From JASMTM01 sp964441735 (lineage in GTDB: Bacteria; Thermotogota; Thermotogae; Petrotogales; Kosmotogaceae): a stretch of 64,000 nt of DNA. Location of the stretch: NCBI GenBank assembly GCA_964441735.1, contig CAYTVB010000004.1:1-64000 (forward strand). The letters run 5' to 3'. Each line of letters starts with the position of its first letter. The stretch's first letter is position 1. The translations under genes were made by a program, and so were the position numbers. This document shows, piece by piece, positions 27,656 through 36,523 of the stretch. The notes beneath the pieces are model-generated. The model had not been told where the DNA came from and made no database searches. It saw only the letters and a program-made list of their open reading frames with translations.

Positions 27656-29431
27656 ATGAGTGAAATTTACAGCTGGTTAATCAATTCCGGGGTTTTAAAT
27701 AGTGTTTCAAAACCCTCTCGATATATAGGGAAAGAATTAAACGCAGTAAAAAAGGGTACGACTAATAAATTGAGATTTCTACTTCTTTTTCCTGATACAT
27801 ACGAAATTGGTATGTCACATCTTGGGCTGAAATTACTCTACAGACGGCTTAACGAAGAAAATTTCATTTTTGCCGAAAGATCTTACCTTCCCTGGAAAGA
27901 CATGCTCGCTGAAATGAAAAAACAATCGATTCCTCTTTATTCATATGAAACATACTCACCTGCCGGAGATTTTCATATTATCGGAATGACCCTTCAGTAT
28001 GAGCTGAGTTATACAAATGTTTTGGCAGCACTTGAAGCAGCCAATATTCCCATCTGGCAAAGTGAAAGAACCACAGAACCGTTAATAATTGGTGGAGGTC
28101 CCTGCACTGCCAACCCTGAACCGGTAGCTGGCTTTTTTGATCTTTTTTTAATAGGTGATGGAGAAAAGGCTTCTGTTGAAATCTCAGAGTTAGTCTGGAA
28201 CAATCTTGAATTGCTTAAACAGGGAAAAAGGAAAGAATTACTTCTAAAATTATCTGATATTCAGGGGGTATATATTCCTTCACTCGGAAAGAAAAACGTG
28301 AATAAAGCTGTTATCAATGACCTCAAAGATTATCCGGTAAATAGAAAGCCCCTTGTTCCCCTTATGGTAACCGTTCATGACAGAGCAAATATAGAATTAA
28401 TGAGAGGTTGTAATAGAGGGTGTAGATTCTGCCAGGCAGGTATGTTTTACAGACCTGTTAGGGAGAGAAATGTAGATGAAATAATAAAGAGCGTTGAAAA
28501 AATAATTGATAATACAGGTTATGATGAACTGTCGCTTTTATCTTTGAGCACCATGGATTACTCTGCAATAGAAGAGCTAAGTGAAAGACTTTTGCCCTTT
28601 CAGAATAAAAGGAAAATTGGGCTTTCACTTCCATCTTCAAGGGTCGATACCTTCAGTGTAGAAATGGCTTCAAAAATTGCCTCAATCAGAAAAACGGGTC
28701 TCACCTTTGCACCCGAAGCGGGTACACAGAGACTGCGCAATGTTATTAATAAGAACGTTGATGAAAAGGATATTTATACCGCTATAAAACATGCTGTGAG
28801 TAATGGCTGGAAAAGATTGAAACTCTATTTCATGATCGGTCTCCCAACAGAAACAACGGAAGATTTAGAGGGCATCGTTAAGCTGTGTTCCAATATCAAG
28901 AATCTGGGACTGAAGGACATAACTGTTTCAGTTGCGACTTTTATTCCAAAACCACAGACACCCTTTCAATACGCCAGACAGATTATCCCAAAAGAAGCCT
29001 GGGAAAGATATGATCAGCTCAAAAAGATAAGGCGGTTTGGCAAATTGCAATTTTCTGATTCCTACAAAAGCTATATTGATGGGGCTCTTTCTCGCGGAGG
29101 ACGCGAAATCGCAGCCGTTATTTACAGATCTTATAAGAAAGGTTCTTTTTTTGACGAATGGTCTGAAGAGTTTTCATATGACACCTGGTTAAAGGCCTTT
29201 GAGGAAGAAAATCTTGACGTTAATAGTTACACAAAAGAAAGAAATACAGAAGAGATTTTTCCCTGGAGCCATATTTTTCTTGGAATCGACGAATCATTTC
29301 TGGAACATGAATACTACAAATCGCTTAGAGGTTTAACCACTGAAGATTGTCGTAATGGTACATGTAGCCTTTGCGGTGTTTGTTATTCACTGAATGTTTC
29401 TAACCGACTGGACAGAACCTGGAAACACTGA
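27656..29431 (+). CDS. B12-binding-domain/radical SAM protein of unknown role (rSAM_fuse_unch type)
   Basis: 591 residues. An N-terminal cobalamin-binding-like domain (about 1-190, no base-on His motif) is followed by the radical SAM core with the cluster motif RGCNRGCRFCQAGMFYRP (CxxxCxxC) and LSTMDYSAIEELSERL. It ends in a small Cys cluster, DCRNGTCSLCGVC. This matches the family often fused or adjacent to a DUF2344 protein; here that partner is absent from the next position. Family function is not established to my knowledge. The last 32 bases overlap the end of convergent murC. ATG start with an AGGAG SD. Confidence 0.85.
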   Translation: MSEIYSWLINSGVLNSVSKPSRYIGKELNAVKKGTTNKLRFLLLFPDTYEIGMSHLGLKLLYRRLNEENFIFAERSYLPWKDMLAEMKKQSIPLYSYETYSPAGDFHIIGMTLQYELSYTNVLAALEAANIPIWQSERTTEPLIIGGGPCTANPEPVAGFFDLFLIGDGEKASVEISELVWNNLELLKQGKRKELLLKLSDIQGVYIPSLGKKNVNKAVINDLKDYPVNRKPLVPLMVTVHDRANIELMRGCNRGCRFCQAGMFYRPVRERNVDEIIKSVEKIIDNTGYDELSLLSLSTMDYSAIEELSERLLPFQNKRKIGLSLPSSRVDTFSVEMASKIASIRKTGLTFAPEAGTQRLRNVINKNVDEKDIYTAIKHAVSNGWKRLKLYFMIGLPTETTEDLEGIVKLCSNIKNLGLKDITVSVATFIPKPQTPFQYARQIIPKEAWERYDQLKKIRRFGKLQFSDSYKSYIDGALSRGGREIAAVIYRSYKKGSFFDEWSEEFSYDTWLKAFEEENLDVNSYTKERNTEEIFPWSHIFLGIDESFLEHEYYKSLRGLTTEDCRNGTCSLCGVCYSLNVSNRLDRTWKH

Positions 29432-30749
29432 GATGGGCTATTCTTGTAATATCTCCGGCACCCAAAAACAAAATAACGGAACGTTTTTTGGAATCTATCC
29501 ATTTCAGGACTTCATCGTAATCTGTTGCGTGATACGCAGGTACGCCATGAAGGTGAAGGCCTTTTAGCACTTCTGTTTCATCAAGCGCATACATTCCTTT
29601 TTCATATGCATCGTATAGTTTATAAACGCATACTTCATCTGCTTCCTTCAGGGAATTGGCAAAACGACCATTTTCCCTTGCCAGTCTTGAATATCTATGA
29701 GGTTGAAAAACAACCAGAATCTCACTTTCAGGATAACTTTCTCTGGTTCCCATTATTGTGGTTCTAATCTCTTCAGGTGTATGAGCGTAATCATCGATAA
29801 GATACAGATCTCTTGATTTATCAATACCTCTTATAGAAAATCTCCTATCAACAGATATGTAGCTTATTAAAGATTCCTGAATGACCTTTATACCTATGCC
29901 AAGTTCAACTGCGAGGGCTATGGCAGCAGTTGCGTTATAAGCGTTGTGCTCACCCGGTAAGCCAACCGAAAAGTTGCCCAGTAGTTCTCCTTCTTTATAT
30001 ACATCGAAGCTCTGAATCAAACCGGCTTTACGATTTCTAAAGGTATATTTGCCTTTATGTTTTCCAAAGGTTATTCCTCTATTGCCAAAGGCTCTTCTGC
30101 TATTTGGATCATCAGCATTGTGAACCAGTATACCTTTTACTTTTTTGCCAAAGTAAGCAAAATGATTGATAAGGTTGCGTTCTGAACTAACGTAGTGTTC
30201 AAGATGATCATGCCTCACATTTGTAACAACGGCATGCTGTGGTATGAATGACGCGAAGAAACCATCGCTTTCATCAAGTTCTGTTATTATAGTGTCTTTG
30301 CTCCCTCTGTGATAATTGCCCTGTAAAAGATGTGGAGATAATCCACCAAGAAGTACAGTAGGATTCTTTTTTGCGTCAATGAAAATCTTTGATAAAAGCG
30401 CAGTTGTGGTGGTCTTTCCATCCGTTCCCGTAACACACAAAGAATTCTCATATGATGAGACGACTTTTTTTAGCATTTCCATTCGATAATAAGCAGGGAT
30501 GAATTCACTGAATGCTTTCTCAAGTTCAGGGTTTCCCTGGGGTATCGCTGTAGTTTTAATTACAACATTGGGATTTTTCCAGTTTTCGTCAGAATGAGAA
30601 GAAAAAACGCAAATACCTTTTTCTTTAAGGTATTCAACGCGTTCATTAACCTCTACATTTGAACCGTAAACTTCGTTTCCCTCAGCCGCTAAATGAAGTG
30701 CGAGACCACTCATACCGATCCCGCCAATACCTATAAAATGATATTTCAA
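29400..30749 (-). CDS. murC: UDP-N-acetylmuramate-L-alanine ligase
   Basis: 449 residues. N-terminal Rossmann segment HFIGIGGIGMSGLALHLAAEG, ATP loop VTGTDGKTTTTALLSK, central ATPase motifs TELDESDGFF and NVRHDHLEHY, and the C-terminal domain with DDYAHTPEEIRTT and FQPHRYSRL. It adds L-Ala to UDP-MurNAc, the first peptide step of murein synthesis. Last gene of the murE-to-murC cluster, 2 bases after murG, and overlapping the convergent radical SAM gene by 32 bases, so readthrough between the two is constrained. Confidence 0.96.
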   Translation of the reverse strand: MKYHFIGIGGIGMSGLALHLAAEGNEVYGSNVEVNERVEYLKEKGICVFSSHSDENWKNPNVVIKTTAIPQGNPELEKAFSEFIPAYYRMEMLKKVVSSYENSLCVTGTDGKTTTTALLSKIFIDAKKNPTVLLGGLSPHLLQGNYHRGSKDTIITELDESDGFFASFIPQHAVVTNVRHDHLEHYVSSERNLINHFAYFGKKVKGILVHNADDPNSRRAFGNRGITFGKHKGKYTFRNRKAGLIQSFDVYKEGELLGNFSVGLPGEHNAYNATAAIALAVELGIGIKVIQESLISYISVDRRFSIRGIDKSRDLYLIDDYAHTPEEIRTTIMGTRESYPESEILVVFQPHRYSRLARENGRFANSLKEADEVCVYKLYDAYEKGMYALDETEVLKGLHLHGVPAYHATDYDEVLKWIDSKKRSVILFLGAGDITRIAHLSVSRFCPVG

Positions 30750-30751
30750 AC

Positions 30752-31801
30752 CTATTCCTCCTGTAGTAAATGCCCTGCGATCGTTTCAGCTGGATCATCT
30801 TCAACACGCAACTTCGGTCTGTAATTCGTTGAAATCTTGTTGATAGTTTCTAACAAACCACCGGAGGTTACTGCACTTTCAAGTATAACATAACCAAGTC
30901 CCATTTCTTGCAATATCAAAGCATTATAATATTGATGATTTTCTGTTGCTTCTGACCATGGAATAATTACACCAGGTGTACTGTAATTAACTAATTCAGC
31001 CACTGTTGTAGCACCACCGCGGGCAACCACAACATCAGCAACAGATATATATTCATGTAATTGTGGATCATATTTTTGAAATTTTACAAAGGGATAATCT
31101 TTTATTTTAAGATTCTTATCCCCTGTTATATGATAAAAGAAAAATTTGTTGTCTCTTAAGCGCTTATAAATTTCAATCATAATATTGTTTAAATAATCGG
31201 AACCCTGGCTCCCACCACAAACAACAACCAGTTTTCTGTTCAAAGGAATTTTAAGGCTGTCAAATATTTCCTTTTTCGTTTTATTTGCTTTTCTGACAGG
31301 ATTACCCGATAGAATTATCCTGTTTTTATCAACTTTTTTGAAGTAATGACTACTCTTTTCAAAACTTATAAAAACCTTTTCCGCATACCGGGCAAGTTTT
31401 TGATTGGCAATTCCGGGAATGGAATTCTGTTCATGAAGAAAAACAGGCAATCCAAGTTTTGCCGCTGCCTTCACAACAGGAAATGAAATGTATCCTCCTG
31501 TTGAAAAAACCAGATCCGGAGAAAATCTTGTCATACTTTCTTTTACCTTCCCCGTTGTTACAATATGATCAAATAATACTCTGGTGTTTTTCATACTGTA
31601 GATCGGTCTATTTAAGCCTTTAACATTCAAGGGAATCTTTTTTACGTTTACAATGTCTCTTTCTGCGTATTTGTCATCAAGCCTTCCTTTTGCTGTATAG
31701 TAAAGGACATCAAGTTTCACTTTTCTTTTCAACGCATTTATAACAGCTAAAATGGGATAGTAATGTCCTCCGGTACCCCCTCCGCAAACAACGATTTTCA
31801 T
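30752..31801 (-). CDS. murG: Undecaprenyldiphospho-muramoylpentapeptide beta-N-acetylglucosaminyltransferase
   Basis: About 349 residues from ATG 31801 (MKIVVCGGGTGGHYYP), the position where other MurG proteins begin; the frame stays open upstream into ftsW. Typical motifs: GGGTGGH lipid-I site, HEQNSIPGIANQKLARYA, VVCGGSQGSDYLNN, and the sugar-nucleotide site RGGATTVAELVNYSTPGVIIPW. It makes lipid II from lipid I at the inner face of the membrane. The SD is weak, so translation is probably coupled to ftsW, whose stop is 8 bases upstream. Confidence 0.95.
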   Translation of the reverse strand: MKIVVCGGGTGGHYYPILAVINALKRKVKLDVLYYTAKGRLDDKYAERDIVNVKKIPLNVKGLNRPIYSMKNTRVLFDHIVTTGKVKESMTRFSPDLVFSTGGYISFPVVKAAAKLGLPVFLHEQNSIPGIANQKLARYAEKVFISFEKSSHYFKKVDKNRIILSGNPVRKANKTKKEIFDSLKIPLNRKLVVVCGGSQGSDYLNNIMIEIYKRLRDNKFFFYHITGDKNLKIKDYPFVKFQKYDPQLHEYISVADVVVARGGATTVAELVNYSTPGVIIPWSEATENHQYYNALILQEMGLGYVILESAVTSGGLLETINKISTNYRPKLRVEDDPAETIAGHLLQEE

Positions 31802-31808
31802 TATTTCT

Positions 31809-32921
31809 CTATCGTTCATGAAGGTCTTTCTCTTGATCAAAGATTATACTGAGTACCAGCCCGAGTCCAAACATCAATGATAGAAGAGAAGAACCACCAT
31901 AACTCACAAAGGGTAGTGTTAAACCGGTGGGAGGAAATAAACCCAGATTGACAGCGATATTAATACTTGCCTGAATTGCAATGTAAAAACCAAATCCAAG
32001 GATATAGAATTTTCCCTGGGTATCTTTTCTCAATTTTAAAGCAATAATAATCAGGATTCTCAAGAAGCCAAGGTAAGCCAGTAATAGCAACACAAGTCCA
32101 ATTAAACCAAGTTCTTCACCAATAGTGGCAAAAATAAAATCAGAGTAACTGACCGGGATGTAGTATTTAACAATTCCCAAACCAAGCCCCGTTCCGACAA
32201 CATCACCATTGGATATAGCCATCAAACTGTAATCTATTTGATCTTGAACTTCTCCGGATTCAGAAGAAAAGAATGACGTCAATCGTTCAATTTGATATTC
32301 CTGTATCCACCCCTGCTGGAATGCCAGCACAGCAACCAGCACTATTATCAATATTAAGAAAAACACATGTCTAAATTTCAAACCGCCTATAAAGAGCATT
32401 ACAAAGGTTATTATTAACATCAAGCCAGAAGTCGACAGATCAGGCTCAAGAAAAGTCAGGCCAATTATAGGAGCAACAATAAGCAAAGGTATTAACAGTA
32501 CATTTATTATTGTTTTCTCATTATCTTCAATCTTCGCAAGATAGTGCGCCAGCACTAAAATAAGAACAACTTTAGCAAATTCAGAAACCTGAAGACTCAT
32601 AAAACCAAAATCAATCCATCTGTGGGAACCACCTCTACTGGCTGAAAGAAGAACAACAGCGAGCAAACCAATAATAACAGGGTAATAAATATAGAATGCA
32701 TATCTAAAATGACTGTTACCCTTCATCAAAATTACTATTATTGCAGCAATAATACCCAACCAGAATGCTATAAGCTGTTTAAGCAAAAAATCAGTAGCAG
32801 ATAAATAGGGTAATCTGGCTTCCATACTCAAACCCGCACTATAAACAAATACAAAACCAAGCACTATAAAAAAACTTGTAAATATTGATAACAGAACCAG
32901 TCTTCTAGTCATTACTTTCAA
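31809..32921 (-). CDS. ftsW: Lipid II polymerase / cell division protein, FtsW/RodA/SpoVE family
   Basis: 370 residues with about ten membrane spans; SEDS family glycosyltransferase that polymerises lipid II with a class B penicillin-binding protein. Signature segments: SRGGSHRWIDFGFMSLQVSEFAK, FLEPDLSTSGLMLI, TIGEELGLIG, and the C-terminal LPFVSYGGSSLLSLMFGLGL. The position between murD and murG is the standard ftsW slot, supporting FtsW over RodA. The start overlaps the murD end by 17 bases. Confidence 0.94.
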   Translation of the reverse strand: MKVMTRRLVLLSIFTSFFIVLGFVFVYSAGLSMEARLPYLSATDFLLKQLIAFWLGIIAAIIVILMKGNSHFRYAFYIYYPVIIGLLAVVLLSASRGGSHRWIDFGFMSLQVSEFAKVVLILVLAHYLAKIEDNEKTIINVLLIPLLIVAPIIGLTFLEPDLSTSGLMLIITFVMLFIGGLKFRHVFFLILIIVLVAVLAFQQGWIQEYQIERLTSFFSSESGEVQDQIDYSLMAISNGDVVGTGLGLGIVKYYIPVSYSDFIFATIGEELGLIGLVLLLLAYLGFLRILIIIALKLRKDTQGKFYILGFGFYIAIQASINIAVNLGLFPPTGLTLPFVSYGGSSLLSLMFGLGLVLSIIFDQEKDLHER

Positions 32922-34272
32922 TCCTGTTCTTTAAGTTTCTCACTTTGTTAGTGAAATCATCACCTCTATGCTTATAGTTCTCATACATATCATAACTCGA
33001 TCCACCGGGACTGAATAAAACAATATCATTTATCGCTATCTCTTCAAAAGCCCTGCTTACAGCTTCTTCCATATTGGTGACGCTTATAAAAGGTATTCTC
33101 AGTTCTTCCAGTTTTCTTCTCAATGATTTCATTGAAGAGCCTATCATTATTATACGCTTAAGCGAAAATAGTTTCTCCAATAATTCATCGTAGCTTTCTT
33201 TCTTTTCCTTACCCCCAAGAATTAATACAACCCTGCTAGGATCAAAGTTCTTGAGTGCAGAAACAACCGCGTGAGCATTGGTAGCTTTTGAATCATTAAT
33301 GAACATAACATCGTTTATTGTAGCTACAACTGTCATTCTATATTCCAGTGCTTTATAATCCCAGAGTAATTGAAGTGAATCAACCGGATTAATTCCAATT
33401 AGATATGCAAGAGCAATAGCAACCGAAGCGTTTTCTCTGTTGTGCATTTCTTTTAGGGGGAAACCATTGAATGGAAGCTCCATTTTGTGAAAACGAAGTA
33501 TCCCGTTTTCAAGATCAAAAAATGTACCCTTTCCCTGACTGAAATCAACTACCTTTTTTAATGTTTCAGCACTTAAAAGTCTGTTTTCTCTTTCCACTAT
33601 TTCTTTTCTTATTATTGAATATCCTTCCGTTATTTCAGGGAGAATCATTTTCGACCATATGTATTCTTCAAAGGAAAGGTGATAATCAAGATGGTCTTCT
33701 TCAATATTAAGCAAAGCAGAAACCTGGAAGTATGGGTCTCTTTTTCTAAACCAGCTCAGTTGAAATGAACTAACCTCAACTACATAAAAATCTCTATTTT
33801 CCCTCAGTGATGACATGAGAGGCGTACCAAGATTGCCACCAGCAAAAACAGAATCATGTTTTTTTCTAAGTATATGTTCTAACATTGTTACCGTGGTGGA
33901 CTTTCCATTTGTCCCCGTTATTCCGATTAGTATACCGTGCTTTCTATTTTTCAATATGTTTAAAGCAATTTCCTGCTCGGTGGCAAAGGATTTCCCAGAT
34001 TGGCGTATCTTCCTCCCTACACTGCTGTTAGGAGAAATTCCTGGACTGATCGCGAATGAGTCACATCTATAAAGCTCTTCCGTGTGAGCATTTTCTTCAA
34101 ACTGAATACTGTTTTTTTCGAGATATTCCCTTTTATCTTTATCCAGCAGCTTCTTTTCGGATACAAAAAAGTTAGAAGGTTCATAACCTTCAGCTTCAAG
34201 CAGGTATTTTAACAACTCGAAATTTGAAGTACCAAATCCAACGATGCCAATTTTTCCTTTTAGTAATTCCAA
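32905..34272 (-). CDS. murD: UDP-N-acetylmuramoyl-L-alanine-D-glutamate ligase
   Basis: 455 residues. ATP loop ILIGITGTNGKSTTVTMLEHI, VEVSSFQLSW, NIEEDHLDYH, and FINDSKATNAHAVVSALKNF with LILGGKEK, all MurD hallmarks. It adds D-Glu to UDP-MurNAc-L-Ala. It abuts mraY (stop of mraY next to its ATG, no gap) and overlaps ftsW by 17 bases, consistent with tight translational coupling. Confidence 0.96.
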   Translation of the reverse strand: MELLKGKIGIVGFGTSNFELLKYLLEAEGYEPSNFFVSEKKLLDKDKREYLEKNSIQFEENAHTEELYRCDSFAISPGISPNSSVGRKIRQSGKSFATEQEIALNILKNRKHGILIGITGTNGKSTTVTMLEHILRKKHDSVFAGGNLGTPLMSSLRENRDFYVVEVSSFQLSWFRKRDPYFQVSALLNIEEDHLDYHLSFEEYIWSKMILPEITEGYSIIRKEIVERENRLLSAETLKKVVDFSQGKGTFFDLENGILRFHKMELPFNGFPLKEMHNRENASVAIALAYLIGINPVDSLQLLWDYKALEYRMTVVATINDVMFINDSKATNAHAVVSALKNFDPSRVVLILGGKEKKESYDELLEKLFSLKRIIMIGSSMKSLRRKLEELRIPFISVTNMEEAVSRAFEEIAINDIVLFSPGGSSYDMYENYKHRGDDFTNKVRNLKNRIESND

Positions 34273-35199
34273 CTACAACCTCCCCCAGACAAACAAACTG
34301 ATAAAAGAAAATAACAATGCAAAAACAGAAAAAGTAACAGTTATTTTTATCTCACTCCAACCAGTTATCTCAAAATGATGATGAACAGGGGACATTTTGA
34401 AAACCCTTCTACCAAAAGCTTTATATGAAAACACCTGAATAATAACACTGAACATTTCCGCTATAAAAACTGATCCAAAGAAAATTACGAACAAATCAAG
34501 TCCTTTTATTGCCAGTGCGGTTGCAAGAATCCCCCCCAGAGCAAGCGATCCAGTATCTCCCATAAATATCCTGGCTGGATGCCAATTATACCAGATAAAA
34601 CCAAGCACAGCGCCTATAAGTGAAAGGAATAGTACGTTAAAATACCCAATTAACACAAGCGGGATGACCGATGCTACAAAAACAGAGGCTGCCAGTCCAT
34701 CTACTCCGTCTGTAAGATTCACCGCATTGCTTGTACCCACGACGATAATTAACGATAGAGGGAAATAAAATATACCAATATCTATCGAGCCAATAAAAGG
34801 CATAATGATTTCTGTATGAGGAAAATTCAAATATATTAGTATAATAACAACTGCTGCAGATACAAATTGAATGCTTAGTTTTGTTAATGCGCTGAGACCC
34901 GCAGCGTTTTTCTTCTTGAGTTTTAAATAGTCATCAAGGAATCCTGTAATACCAAAGAGAATTCCTGAAACGGAAATAATTAGATTTTCAACATTAAAAT
35001 TCCAGATAAGCGCTATAATAAGTCCTACCAGAATGAATACAAAACCACCCGAGGTAGGCGTTCCCGTTTTTTGATTGTGTAAATCGGGTCCTTCTTCTCT
35101 TATAAATTGCCCGATCTTTTTTCTTCGTTGTATTTCTATAAAGGGTTTTAGAAAAACAAACGTAAGGATAAATGATAGGATTAACACAATCCTTTCCAT
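34273..35199 (-). CDS. mraY: Phospho-N-acetylmuramoyl-pentapeptide-transferase
   Basis: 308 residues, about ten membrane spans; shorter than E. coli MraY (360) but in the range of Thermotogota/Firmicutes forms. Catalytic and binding segments: GTPTSGGFVFIL, FLDDYLKLKKKNAAGLS (DD motif), NLTDGVDGLA, MGDTGSLALGG and SPVHHHFEITGWSE. It makes lipid I from UDP-MurNAc-pentapeptide and undecaprenyl phosphate. One base after murF. Confidence 0.96.
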   Translation of the reverse strand: MERIVLILSFILTFVFLKPFIEIQRRKKIGQFIREEGPDLHNQKTGTPTSGGFVFILVGLIIALIWNFNVENLIISVSGILFGITGFLDDYLKLKKKNAAGLSALTKLSIQFVSAAVVIILIYLNFPHTEIIMPFIGSIDIGIFYFPLSLIIVVGTSNAVNLTDGVDGLAASVFVASVIPLVLIGYFNVLFLSLIGAVLGFIWYNWHPARIFMGDTGSLALGGILATALAIKGLDLFVIFFGSVFIAEMFSVIIQVFSYKAFGRRVFKMSPVHHHFEITGWSEIKITVTFSVFALLFSFISLFVWGRL

Positions 35200-35200
35200 A

Positions 35201-36523
35201 TTAACCTATCCTTTCAAGAAAAGCATTCGCCAATTTTTCCATTTCTATTCCTCTGGAAGCTTTAAAGTAAACTAGCGTTCCTGGAGAAGTATTCTTCAAT
35301 AACCAATCAACTATTTTCCTGATTTCATTCGTAACAAGATCCGGTGAAATGTTTTTTTCAGCATATTTTATTTGTTCGTCTTTTGTGTATAACAGAACGC
35401 TGTCAAATCCTTTCAACTTTTCACCCAACAACTCATGGGTATTTTCAGTGCAACTTCCCTGTTCAAGAATAGATCCCACAACAGCTACTGTTTTCTTTGT
35501 TTTCATTTTTTTGATTGTTTCCATTGCCATTTGAACAGACTCCAGACTGCTGTTATAGCAATCGTTTATTATTGTTATACCCTTTTTATTAACAAAACTA
35601 AACCTATCCTTGAAGGGAAGCTCAATCTTTGTCGCGGAAAGCTCAAATCCTTCAATGCCCAGCGCATAAAGAATAGTTCTTGCAGCCAAAAAATCAAGCA
35701 GCTGTCCTCTATGCCAGATTCCCTTAAATCTCAACATGTATCTTCCTCTGTCGTCTTCAAAAACGCCAAAGGTAAAATTACTATCATAATAGAAATCTAC
35801 AAATCTCTGATCTCCTGAATACTGCCCAAAATAGAATTTCTTACAGGGTAGTTTTTCTACATATTGAAAAATATCTTTATCATCAGATAAAGTTATTGCT
35901 ACATCATCTCTATTTAATGTTGAAAATATTGTGAGTTTTTCTTTAAGAAGACTTTCTCTATCTGAAAATTTTCCCAGATGGGCAGTCCCTACATTCAACA
36001 GTACAGAAATGTCCGGGTTTATTAAACTGACCAGTTCTTCAATATTGCCAGGTGAATCCGTTCCACATTCAAATATGCCCCATATGGCAGCATCCAATTG
36101 TTCTCTGTTATTCAATATCGAAAGTGGAACACCGATCTCTGTATTATAATTTTTTTCAGTAAAATAGACAGTTCCCATATCTGAAAGCATTGAAGCAAGA
36201 CACATCTTGGTGGTAGTTTTTCCATTAGAACCGGTTATCGCTATTCTATGCTGGACATTTGATTGGTTTAATACATACCTGGCTGCTTTTTTTAGAAATT
36301 CGAGAGTGTCAACGGCAGTAAGATATCTTGGTTCTTCTGAATCTTTCCTGGTGAGAACGTAGGAAGCACCTTTATCAAAAGCATCTTCAACATATTCATT
36401 ACCATCAAATCTATTGCCTTTGAGGGCAACAAAAATGTCTCCTTTGCTAATTTCTCTCGAATCTATAACTAATTTTTTCCCCCGGGATTTTTTAATAAAA
36501 TCTCCCACAGAAACGGGATTCAC
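35201..36523 (-). CDS. murF: UDP-N-acetylmuramoyl-tripeptide-D-alanyl-D-alanine ligase
   Basis: 440 residues. N-terminal substrate domain with DSREISKGDIFVALKGNRFDG, ATP loop AITGSNGKTTTKMCLASML, NYNTEIGVPLSI, NVGTAHLGKF, INDCYNSSLESVQMAM and VVGSILEQG. It adds D-Ala-D-Ala to complete the murein pentapeptide. The start overlaps the murE stop by 4 bases. Confidence 0.96.
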   Translation of the reverse strand: MNPVSVGDFIKKSRGKKLVIDSREISKGDIFVALKGNRFDGNEYVEDAFDKGASYVLTRKDSEEPRYLTAVDTLEFLKKAARYVLNQSNVQHRIAITGSNGKTTTKMCLASMLSDMGTVYFTEKNYNTEIGVPLSILNNREQLDAAIWGIFECGTDSPGNIEELVSLINPDISVLLNVGTAHLGKFSDRESLLKEKLTIFSTLNRDDVAITLSDDKDIFQYVEKLPCKKFYFGQYSGDQRFVDFYYDSNFTFGVFEDDRGRYMLRFKGIWHRGQLLDFLAARTILYALGIEGFELSATKIELPFKDRFSFVNKKGITIINDCYNSSLESVQMAMETIKKMKTKKTVAVVGSILEQGSCTENTHELLGEKLKGFDSVLLYTKDEQIKYAEKNISPDLVTNEIRKIVDWLLKNTSPGTLVYFKASRGIEMEKLANAFLERIG

